A model generated the notes under the pieces. The model was not told the origin of the DNA. It saw only the letters and a list, made by a program, of their open reading frames with translations, and made no database searches. From Fimbriimonadaceae bacterium (GTDB lineage Bacteria > Armatimonadota > Fimbriimonadia > Fimbriimonadales > Fimbriimonadaceae): a stretch of 7,267 nt of DNA. Each line of letters begins with the position of its first letter. Position 1 is the stretch's first letter. Of the stretch, positions 1-5,219 are shown in pieces. The translations under genes and the position numbers were made by a program. Location of the stretch: positions 1 through 7,267 of the forward strand of contig JACMJO010000524.1 in NCBI GenBank assembly GCA_014380605.1, read 5' to 3'.

Positions 1-99
1 CGATGGTGTTTCGACCTGGAGAGGTGGTTCGAGCAGATTGAGTGCCATGACAAACGCAGTTGCCGCTACGGACGAAAGAATTCTGGTCGCGGGCACCAC
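1..99 (-). CDS. possible partial reading frame running off the left edge
   Basis: An open minus-strand frame could start with GTG at 99-97, four bases after the lipoprotein stop codon, and stays open to the window edge (33 codons). A weak AGG lies a few bases upstream, inside the lipoprotein stop region. The predicted start is VPATRILSSVAATAFVMALN, which is moderately hydrophobic and could be a membrane anchor or signal segment. No family is recognisable. The stretch is short, and two plus-strand frames are also open across it, so openness alone means little. It could equally be non-coding downstream sequence. Confidence 0.25.
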   Translation of the reverse strand, partial: MVPATRILSSVAATAFVMALNLLEPPLQVETPS

Positions 100-103
100 A
101 AAA

Positions 104-304
104 CTACCTGCCGCCAGTTTGATTTGGTGCCATCGGTGCTCCAGCAGGTGCCTGTTTCGGACCCGGCCCACCTCCGGTGGCCCTACCCGCTGAACCTCGC
201 TTGAGAAGCTCCTCGTCGCTAAGCGAGGGGCCGTCCTCGCTGTTGCCGCAACCGCCAAGGAACAGGGCGCCAAAGCACAAGATCAAGATTGTTGTCTGTT
301 TCAT
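104..304 (-). CDS. small lipoprotein, function unknown
   Basis: This 66-residue protein has a short positive N-terminus, a hydrophobic stretch (about residues 5-15) and a lipobox LGGC with the modifiable cysteine at 19, so it is expected to be a membrane-anchored lipoprotein. The mature part is only 47 residues. It has an acidic segment (about 21-34) followed by a low-complexity tail rich in Gly, Pro and Ala, and is probably disordered. An in-frame TAA lies directly before the ATG, so no earlier start exists in this frame. I see no good Shine-Dalgarno sequence. The gene lies 61 bases after the pilin-like gene on the same strand and is separated from it by a strong hairpin, so it may be co-transcribed. 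I do not recognise a function; accessory to the pilin-like protein is only a guess from position. Confidence 0.75.
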   Translation of the reverse strand: MKQTTILILCFGALFLGGCGNSEDGPSLSDEELLKRGSAGRATGGGPGPKQAPAGAPMAPNQTGGR

Positions 305-326
305 TTAGAAGGAGTCCATCCATGAA

Positions 327-352
327 TGCGCCACCCAAAAGAGGGTGGCGCA
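327..352 (-). terminator. perfect 10-bp hairpin between pilin-like gene and lipoprotein gene
   Basis: The arms TGCGCCACCC (327-336) and GGGTGGCGCA (343-352) are perfectly complementary around a 6-base loop. The stem is GC-rich and should be very stable. It begins 13 bases after the pilin-like stop codon and ends 22 bases before the lipoprotein ATG. In the minus direction no run of T follows it, so it is not a textbook intrinsic terminator. It could be a partial terminator, an mRNA-stabilising 3' structure, or a processing site that sets different levels for the two genes. The structure itself is certain; the role is not. Confidence 0.5.
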
Positions 353-365
353 CAAGTTCGTTCGG

Positions 366-1169
366 TTAGATTCCGGCTGGGTCGACGTTGCCCCAGGTCC
401 ACCACTGATTAGGGTTGGTGGCAGGATTCTGCATGCCGGTTGTATTGGGAACGTCAGCATCAGTGGGTCCGTAAAGGTGTACGGTTCCAGAGATTCCGTA
501 GTCTCGGAACGTGACCGCCGTTCGCTTTTTGAACTTAGCATGGCCATCCGCCCAGGCGTAGTTACCGCCACTACTAAACGAAATCCCCATCCAATTGATG
601 TCGAGTCCGTTGGCGATCAGTGGTGCGCCCAGCGGGTAGAGAGGCGTTGGTTGAACAATGGCTTCACGCGTGGTCGTCGCCTTGTCTTGGAGCCAAATGG
701 TGTTTGCCGGGTCAGAAAAAGCGGTCTGACTTAGCCCTAAGAGGTTTCCGTTGGCAGCATAGCTGCCGTTGCCAGCACCAGCCGCGTTGATGAACCCGTA
801 AAACGGATTTGGATCGTTAGGCGCGGATGGGTTGATAAAGATTTGAAGGTTCTTTGTGTATGGCAGCGTTTCACGGCTCCAGTTCTGACCTTCGGTCGGG
901 TCCATGAACCCGAGTGCCTTTCCCGAGCCTGCGAACCAATACAGCCAGCCGCCTGCATCGCGGAATTGGGTCACCGTAATGTCGTCGTAGTCGCCCGCAT
1001 ACATGATGCTGCTTAAGGCGTGCTGCTTCAAGTTCGAAAGGTCGGAGGATTTCTTGGCCGCAAGCTTCGCTTGGGCAAATACAGGGAAGAGGATCGCCGC
1101 AAGAATTGCAATGATGGCAATGACGACGAGCAGTTCGATCAGCGTGAATGCTCTGCTTCTGATATTCAT
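366..1169 (-). CDS. type IV-pilin-like (pseudopilin) protein with prepilin N-terminus and late ADGH motif
   Basis: The 267-residue product has a class III signal: a short basic leader (MNIRSRA) and then FTLIELLVVIAIIAI, with the conserved glutamate five residues into the mature protein. The -1 residue is Ala (A7) instead of the usual Gly, which prepilin peptidases often accept. One long hydrophobic helix (about 8-30) is followed by FPVFAQAK, a SNLKQ/MYAGDYD segment (about 45-62) and a globular part. The late motif YAWADGH (204-210) matches the DG motif of the large DUF1559-like / H-X9-DG prepilin group of Armatimonadota and Planctomycetes, though the usual upstream His is not evident. I chose the ATG at 1169 because GGTGAG lies four bases before it; an upstream TTG (1181) is open but less likely. 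It is probably exported and anchored through the N-terminal helix. No partner pilus-assembly genes are visible. The specific role is unknown. Confidence 0.88.
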   Translation of the reverse strand: MNIRSRAFTLIELLVVIAIIAILAAILFPVFAQAKLAAKKSSDLSNLKQHALSSIMYAGDYDDITVTQFRDAGGWLYWFAGSGKALGFMDPTEGQNWSRETLPYTKNLQIFINPSAPNDPNPFYGFINAAGAGNGSYAANGNLLGLSQTAFSDPANTIWLQDKATTTREAIVQPTPLYPLGAPLIANGLDINWMGISFSSGGNYAWADGHAKFKKRTAVTFRDYGISGTVHLYGPTDADVPNTTGMQNPATNPNQWWTWGNVDPAGI

Positions 1170-1173
1170 ATTT

Positions 1174-1179
1174 CTCACC
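1174..1179 (-). promoter_or_regulatory. Shine-Dalgarno site deciding the pilin-like start
   Basis: On the minus strand GGTGAG lies four bases before the ATG at 1169. It overlaps the competing TTG/GTG codons at 1181-1176, which favours the ATG as the true start. Confidence 0.65.
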
Positions 1180-1191
1180 AACGAGATTCGG

Positions 1192-1232
1192 AGGGCTTCT
1201 ACGCCCTTGTTCCTGCAAGAGATTTGACTTGC
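1192..1232 (-). other. two short hairpins in the probable 5' leader of the pilin-like gene
   Basis: Inside the inferred leader of about 65 bases are two small inverted repeats: GCAAG/CTTGC (1215-1219 with 1228-1232, loop 8) and AGGGC/GCCCT (1192-1196 with 1203-1207, loop 6). The first would sit almost at the mRNA 5' end, where such stems can protect a transcript. Five-base-pair stems are common by chance, so this is weak. Confidence 0.25.
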
Positions 1233-1240
1233 TTTTCACC

Positions 1241-1269
1241 ATTATATTATGGAAATAGCCAAATGTGAA
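1241..1269 (-). promoter_or_regulatory. sigma-70-type promoter of the pilin-like gene
   Basis: Read on the minus strand, TTCACA (1269-1264, five of six to TTGACA) is followed by a 17-base spacer and a perfect TATAAT (1246-1241). Transcription should begin near 1234, giving a leader of about 65 bases before the ATG at 1169. The region is clearly more AT-rich than the flanking genes. The promoter would give the pilin-like gene its own transcription, independent of the regulator gene 145 bases upstream on the same strand. Confidence 0.7.
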
Positions 1270-1282
1270 TATATTTTCACAT
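1263..1282. promoter_or_regulatory. palindromic candidate operator overlapping the -35 box
   Basis: ATGTGAA, six bases (TATATT), then TTCACAT forms a perfect 7+7 bp inverted repeat. CCAA (1259-1262) and TTGG (1284-1287) extend the symmetry outside with a one-base offset. One arm contains the whole -35 hexamer of the pilin-like promoter, so a bound protein would be expected to block transcription. The TGAA-N6-TTCA core is the half-site spacing known for many ArsR/SmtB-family operators, and an ArsR-type regulator gene ends 32 bases away. The arms also resemble CRP half-sites, but the spacing is 8 and not 6. The identity of the binder is inferred. Confidence 0.6.
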
Positions 1283-1313
1283 ATTGGAATCTTAGGTTCA
1301 AAAGGGGCCGCAA

Positions 1314-2264
1314 TTACTTGCGAGGAGGCTTTGCTGGTTGAGATTCAGTCTCATGAAGTAGGCGAAAGACGAGGCCCATTTGATAATTTCCAAAGCCTTT
1401 CCCGAAGAGGGTGAATCCACCTTGGTTAGCCGACTCCGGCTTAACCCCAATCCGCACCTTTGTGACCTGCCACGGATGGATGTTTAGCTGTTCTAGATTT
1501 ACGTCGGAGATCGACACTCCGTCGATAAAGGCGCCTTGTTCATCTACCTGCCAAGTCTTCAGAACGCCCCACTGGTTCATATTGTCCGGAAACCAAGCTG
1601 GGTTTAGGTGCCCTCGGGTACCGCCAAAATCGCCTGCCGAGCACCAAGTTCCAATCTCTACCCCGTTTATCCAAACGGTGATGTCGCTTGGATAGTGGTT
1701 GTTATAGCCGGGCGCCTCAGATCCAACCTCCATCGCCAACTCCATCACCTTGATATGGGTATTGAGCGGGATCGTATTGGGAAATGCGTACTCCACCCAG
1801 CCTCCCGAAGACCAGATGATCTCCGCTTGGGATCGCTCTGGCAGGTAGAAGGCAAGCGGGCTGTCAACCAGTCCGATGAACTTATCTCGGGTGGCAAGGC
1901 CGCAAGTCGGGTGGATTTCAACGTCGGCATACATCCCGACCGGAAGTTCGCTCTCTGCGTACCCTTCTGAGTCTGGAGTCTTTGGCGCAAGGTCGACTAG
2001 GAATCTCTCAAAGACCCTTTTGCATCGCTTCTGAGTTCCTTGGGGCGCGGCAATATAGTCGCTCTGCACAAGCCCGGCTTCCTCTAAAATCTGAACATGT
2101 TTAGTGACGCTTGGCTGAGTCAGGCCGAGCGCGCCGCTAAGCTCGTTGATGTTCATCTCTCGATGAGAGAGGAGCTCAATGATCCGAACTCGGGTGCTGG
2201 AACCCAACGCCCGGAAAATGGCCACACTTTCCTTTCCCGAAAGCTCCTTAATGTGGTGCAGCAT
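1314..2264 (-). CDS. ArsR-type winged-helix regulator with large C-terminal putative ligand-binding domain
   Basis: The 316-residue product has an N-terminal ArsR-family winged helix (about 13-80): FRALGSSTRVRIIELL, then the helix-turn-helix ELSGALGLTQPSVTKHVQIL and the wing up to KRCKRVF. The CxC metal site of classical ArsR/SmtB sensors is absent, so metal sensing is unlikely. After a linker comes a domain of about 200 residues (about 105-305), rich in Gly, Trp and Asn and probably beta-rich, with SDITVWINGVEIGTW (193-207), GDFGGTRG (211-218) and a late VRIGVKPES. From memory, similar proteins of about 300 residues occur in Firmicutes near GH51 genes; I infer that this domain senses a carbohydrate. 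The gene is divergent from the arabinofuranosidase, the usual layout for a local regulator and its target. The ATG at 2264 has no clear ribosome site; a TTG at 2270 or a GTG further in, behind AGGA, are alternatives. Confidence 0.87.
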   Translation of the reverse strand: MLHHIKELSGKESVAIFRALGSSTRVRIIELLSHREMNINELSGALGLTQPSVTKHVQILEEAGLVQSDYIAAPQGTQKRCKRVFERFLVDLAPKTPDSEGYAESELPVGMYADVEIHPTCGLATRDKFIGLVDSPLAFYLPERSQAEIIWSSGGWVEYAFPNTIPLNTHIKVMELAMEVGSEAPGYNNHYPSDITVWINGVEIGTWCSAGDFGGTRGHLNPAWFPDNMNQWGVLKTWQVDEQGAFIDGVSISDVNLEQLNIHPWQVTKVRIGVKPESANQGGFTLFGKGFGNYQMGLVFRLLHETESQPAKPPRK

Positions 2265-2375
2265 GTTCAAAGAAGACGTGAAATCACTTTAATCGCGGAG
2301 CCATCTTACCTTCGTCAGAACTCCGTTGCGGTCGATCCATATAGTCGTTGTGGAATATACTGCCGAGACTCCTCG
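2265..2375. promoter_or_regulatory. divergent promoter region between regulator and arabinofuranosidase genes
   Basis: This gap of about 110 bases must hold the promoters of both genes. On the plus strand TATACT (2356-2361) is a reasonable -10 box, with no good -35 at normal spacing; it would put the transcript start about 8 bases before the ATG at 2376. On the minus strand I find no convincing promoter. A short palindrome GTGA-AA-TCAC (2278-2287) lies close to the regulator start and could be an operator. It shares the GTGA/TCAC elements with the site at 1263-1282, but its spacing is 2 and not 8. Confidence 0.45.
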
Positions 2376-3860
2376 ATGACGGCCACTATCCAGATCCAGC
2401 CCAACACTCTCGGCCCTACGGTCAATCGGAATGTGTACGGACATTTCGCCGAGCATCTCGGCAGATGCATCTATGAGGGAATTTGGGTTGGAGAAAGCTC
2501 CGAAATTCCAAATGTGCGCGGAATTCGCGCTGATGTGGCCGAAGCTCTAAGGGCGATCGATATCCCTGTGTTGAGATGGCCCGGCGGCTGTTTTGCCGAC
2601 GAGTACCACTGGAAAGACGGAGTCGGGCCACGAGAGAACCGCCCCGCAATGATCAACACCCACTGGGGTGGAGTGGTAGAGAACAACCACTTTGGCACCC
2701 ACGAGTTCATGGACCTTTGCGAACAGTTGGATACGGATGCCTACATCTGTGGCAATGTCGGCAGCGGCTCTGTTCAGGAGATGATGGAGTGGGTCGAGTA
2801 TCTCACCTCGCCCGCCGATTCACCCATGGCGAATTGGCGACGAGCCAACGGTCGGGACGAACCTTGGCGAGTGCCTTTCTTCGGTGTTGGCAACGAGAGC
2901 TGGGGCTGTGGCGGAAACATGCGTCCCGAGTACTACGCAGACGAGTATCGACGCTACAACACGTTTGTCAAGAACTACGGACCAAACAAGATTTATCGCA
3001 TCGCCTGCGGCGCAAACAACCGCGACTATCGGTGGACTGACGTCGTGATGGAGCGGGTCGGCAGTTTGATGGACGGCCTGTCGCTTCACAACTACACACT
3101 GAACGGAGGCAAGTGGCCACCCAGCGGTTCGGCAACGGACTTCCAGGAAGACCAGTGGTTCTCTGTCCTAAAGCACGCCCTGAGCATGGACGACCTCGTC
3201 GCAAAGCATGCCGCCGAAATGGACAAGCACGATCCTGACAAGCAGGTTGGGATGGTCGTAGACGAGTGGGGGACGTGGTTTGCCGTCGAATCGGGAACTA
3301 ATCCTGGCTTCTTGTACCAGCAGAACACCATGCTGGACGCCTTGGTCGGGGCCGTCCACTTCCACATTTTCCACCGATTCGCGGATCGAATCTCAATGGC
3401 CAACATCGCCCAGACGGTCAATGTGTTGCAAGCAATGATCCTTACCGATGGCCCTCGGATGCTAAGAACTCCAACCTACTGGGTGTTTGAAATGTTCAAA
3501 GTCCATCAGGGGGCGGCAACGGTTCCGGTTAGTATCACCTCGCCAACCTATTCTTTCGCAGGAGAGGGTCTTCCAGCTATTTCTGCAAGCGCTACCCAGA
3601 GGTCAGGTTCCAACATCTTGGATGTCTCATTGGCGAACCTTGACCCTGACCAAGCCCATGAGGTCACGCTGGGCCATGGTGGCTCCTCGACGAAGATCAG
3701 CGGACGTCTGCTCACGGCTTCAACGATGCAAGCCCACAACACATTCGATAATCCCGATTTGGTTCAGCCAGTTGAGTTCAACGATTTCGCCGTGACTGGC
3801 GAGAGCATGAAATTCACCTTGCCCGCCAAGTCGATTCTCATGCTTTCTATCGAAAGCTGA
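2376..3860 (+). CDS. abfA: intracellular alpha-L-arabinofuranosidase, glycoside hydrolase family 51
   Basis: The enzyme removes terminal alpha-L-arabinofuranosyl residues from arabinan- or arabinoxylan-derived oligosaccharides. At 494 residues it matches the usual GH51 length of about 500. The N-terminus follows the family: YGHFAEHLGRCIYEGI (21-36), then LRWPGGCFADEYHWKDGVGP (66-85). The acid/base glutamate is E174 in GVGNESWGCGG and the nucleophile E297 in VVDEWGTW, the same order and spacing as in characterised GH51 enzymes. A (beta/alpha)8 barrel is followed by the C-terminal beta-sandwich (roughly 380-490). There is no signal peptide, so it acts in the cytoplasm on imported substrates. 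The frame is open upstream to 2097, but that part is antisense to the regulator; the ATG at 2376 gives the normal GH51 N-terminus. No Shine-Dalgarno sequence is visible. It is probably controlled by the divergent regulator. Confidence 0.95.
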   Translation: MTATIQIQPNTLGPTVNRNVYGHFAEHLGRCIYEGIWVGESSEIPNVRGIRADVAEALRAIDIPVLRWPGGCFADEYHWKDGVGPRENRPAMINTHWGGVVENNHFGTHEFMDLCEQLDTDAYICGNVGSGSVQEMMEWVEYLTSPADSPMANWRRANGRDEPWRVPFFGVGNESWGCGGNMRPEYYADEYRRYNTFVKNYGPNKIYRIACGANNRDYRWTDVVMERVGSLMDGLSLHNYTLNGGKWPPSGSATDFQEDQWFSVLKHALSMDDLVAKHAAEMDKHDPDKQVGMVVDEWGTWFAVESGTNPGFLYQQNTMLDALVGAVHFHIFHRFADRISMANIAQTVNVLQAMILTDGPRMLRTPTYWVFEMFKVHQGAATVPVSITSPTYSFAGEGLPAISASATQRSGSNILDVSLANLDPDQAHEVTLGHGGSSTKISGRLLTASTMQAHNTFDNPDLVQPVEFNDFAVTGESMKFTLPAKSILMLSIES

Positions 3861-3885
3861 ATTCGGTCTTAGAGAATCGGGATTT

Positions 3886-3906
3886 TACGTAGCCGCAAGC
3901 TTCGTA
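3886..3906 (+). other. imperfect hairpin between arabinofuranosidase and small membrane protein genes
   Basis: TACGTAGC and GCTTCGTA pair with one T-T mismatch around a 5-base loop. No T-run follows, so it is not a standard terminator. It ends 10 bases before the ATG at 3917 and could affect translation of that gene. Chance is a fair explanation. Confidence 0.25.
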
Positions 3907-3916
3907 AACTCTCATC

Positions 3917-4126
3917 ATGAATCGCTTGGCAATGATTGTTCTTGGCGGCATTTTAGGAGGATTCCTGGGCGTCGTTGCTTTCACCCTCTACGTCAGCGTC
4001 ACCCAACCCAATTACACAAGGGATGCGGGATCGCCACCACTCCTGCCGGGAATCATCTTGGGCGGCCCGGCGGGGTTTGTCATCGGCCTCGTGATCGGAG
4101 CCATTTTGCCAATCCGACAAAAGTAA
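3917..4126 (+). CDS. small two-helix membrane protein, function unknown
   Basis: This 69-residue protein has two predicted transmembrane segments (about 4-27 and 43-64), both glycine-rich with GxxxG-like repeats (GGILGGFLG; GGPAGFVIG), which favour tight helix packing. A polar loop (about 28-42) links them and the tail is basic (RQK). The first helix follows MNR and the last residues are positive, so both ends are probably cytoplasmic. It starts 56 bases after the arabinofuranosidase on the same strand and may share its transcript. No Shine-Dalgarno sequence is visible. Its stop codon is one base from that of the convergent binding-protein gene. I recognise no family. The membrane pattern makes it more likely a real gene than a chance frame. 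Confidence 0.7.
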   Translation: MNRLAMIVLGGILGGFLGVVAFTLYVSVTQPNYTRDAGSPPLLPGIILGGPAGFVIGLVIGAILPIRQK

Positions 4127-4127
4127 G

Positions 4128-5165
4128 CTAGAAGTCGAAGTCTCCGATGTTCTCTTTCGTGAACGTAATGGTTCCGCCGAGCATCACGTTGTCGCCAACC
4201 ACCTTTTTCTCGCCCAATCGGCCTGCCTTCAGAGTCGTGGCACCCGATTTCAGGTCGCCATCGGCCAGAGCGCGAGCGGCGCAGATGGTGAGGTAGCCCA
4301 GATCCTTGGTGTTCCAGAGGATCACCGACTTAACCACGCCTTCATTGACATAGGAGCGCATGTCGTTTGGAGTGGAGAGACCTGTCACGAACACCTTGTC
4401 CGTCTTGCCCGCTTGCTTGATTGCCTCCGCGGCTCCAGGGAAGGCGACTGAACTAATGGCAAAGATGCCCTTCAGGTTTGGGTACGCCTTCATCATGTCC
4501 TGGCTGACGGAAAACGCCAGTTTTTGATCCTCGTTGGATGGCTTGACGCCGACCAATTTGAGGCCCGGATACTTCTCAAGCCGGGTCTTCATGAACTTGA
4601 TCCACTCGTTCTGGTTGGCGGCGGTGAGGGCGGCGGTTACGATCGCCACTTCGCCGGCCGCCTTGTCTCCGCCCAGGTCCTTTGCCATGGCATCGACGAG
4701 CGAATTGCCGATCTCCTCGGGAGTGGCTTGGTTAACTAGGAACTCGCGGGTGTCGGGAGCGGCATCCGCGTCCCACGTGATGACTTTGATTCCGGCATCT
4801 CGGGCTCGCTTCATGGCTGGGCCGAGTACGGCGGGGTCGTTAGGCGAGACCGCAATGACGTCTACGCCTTGGGCAATCCACTGGTCGATCATCTTGGCGG
4901 CTTCTGCCGGGTCGCCGCTGGTTGGGCCGTCGTAGATGAGTTCTACGTTCAGCTCTTTGGCGGCTTGCTGAGCGCCCTCAGAACAGCTCGTGAAGTAAGG
5001 CACTCCCTTCTTCTTTGGAAGCATCGCAACCGTGATCTTCTTGCTGGAGTTACCGGTATCTGGCGAACCCGTGGAGGCCGTATCGCCTTCCTTAGCACCG
5101 CCCGAGCATCCGCCCAAGACCATCAAACCCGCAACGAGAGAGAGACCAATCCACTTTGCTTTCAT
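4128..5165 (-). CDS. sugar ABC importer substrate-binding lipoprotein, LsrB/RhaS-like
   Basis: The 345-residue protein is a periplasmic-binding-protein-like (type I) solute receptor of a CUT2-type importer. It has a lipobox LGGC (C20), so it is membrane-anchored, then a Ser/Gly/Thr-rich linker (about 21-42) and the two-lobed domain (43-345). The best resemblance I recognise is to the autoinducer-2 receptor LsrB and the rhamnose receptor RhaS: LPKKKGVPYFTS (49-60), GAQQAAKEL, YDGPT, IKVITWDAD (126-134), GLSTPNDMR (262-270) and the C-terminal KENIGDFDF. By eye, five of the six AI-2 contact residues of Salmonella LsrB have equivalents here (K51, D132, Q185, P243, A245), and the sixth is Asn (N184). 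The ligand is not determined: rhamnose, another aldose or AI-2 are possible, and the nearby GH51 gene keeps arabinose open. AGGA lies six bases before the ATG. The gap to the upstream permease gene is 54 bases with no evident promoter. Confidence 0.92.
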   Translation of the reverse strand: MKAKWIGLSLVAGLMVLGGCSGGAKEGDTASTGSPDTGNSSKKITVAMLPKKKGVPYFTSCSEGAQQAAKELNVELIYDGPTSGDPAEAAKMIDQWIAQGVDVIAVSPNDPAVLGPAMKRARDAGIKVITWDADAAPDTREFLVNQATPEEIGNSLVDAMAKDLGGDKAAGEVAIVTAALTAANQNEWIKFMKTRLEKYPGLKLVGVKPSNEDQKLAFSVSQDMMKAYPNLKGIFAISSVAFPGAAEAIKQAGKTDKVFVTGLSTPNDMRSYVNEGVVKSVILWNTKDLGYLTICAARALADGDLKSGATTLKAGRLGEKKVVGDNVMLGGTITFTKENIGDFDF

Positions 5166-5219
5166 GCCTGTTCCTGTATTCTGCGCGATTCCCAGGCAAT
5201 CCTTCGTGCGCGTATCGGT

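Noticed and set aside
345..734. 129-codon plus-strand frame over the pilin-like gene
   Set aside because: It is antisense to a clear pilin-like coding sequence, begins inside the hairpin, and shows no family features.
1264..1281. CRP-like site (TGTGA and TCACA) in the palindrome before the pilin-like gene
   Set aside because: The half-sites are separated by 8 bases and CRP sites have 6. The spacing fits the TGAA-N6-TTCA layout of ArsR-type operators better, and no CRP gene is visible.
1314..2264. Regulator as a classical metal-sensing ArsR/SmtB repressor
   Set aside because: The CxC metal motif in the recognition region is absent and the protein carries a large extra C-terminal domain.
2097..2375. 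93-codon N-terminal extension of the arabinofuranosidase frame
   Set aside because: It overlaps the regulator's DNA-binding domain on the other strand, has no family resemblance, and the GH51 N-terminus begins normally at the ATG at 2376.
2576..3040. 154-codon frame inside the arabinofuranosidase gene
   Set aside because: It is a frame-shifted shadow of GH51 coding sequence, Arg-rich and without a domain; the GH51 frame holds both catalytic glutamates.
3886..3906. Hairpin as an intrinsic terminator of the arabinofuranosidase gene
   Set aside because: The stem has a mismatch and no T-run follows it. It is listed only as a weak structure.
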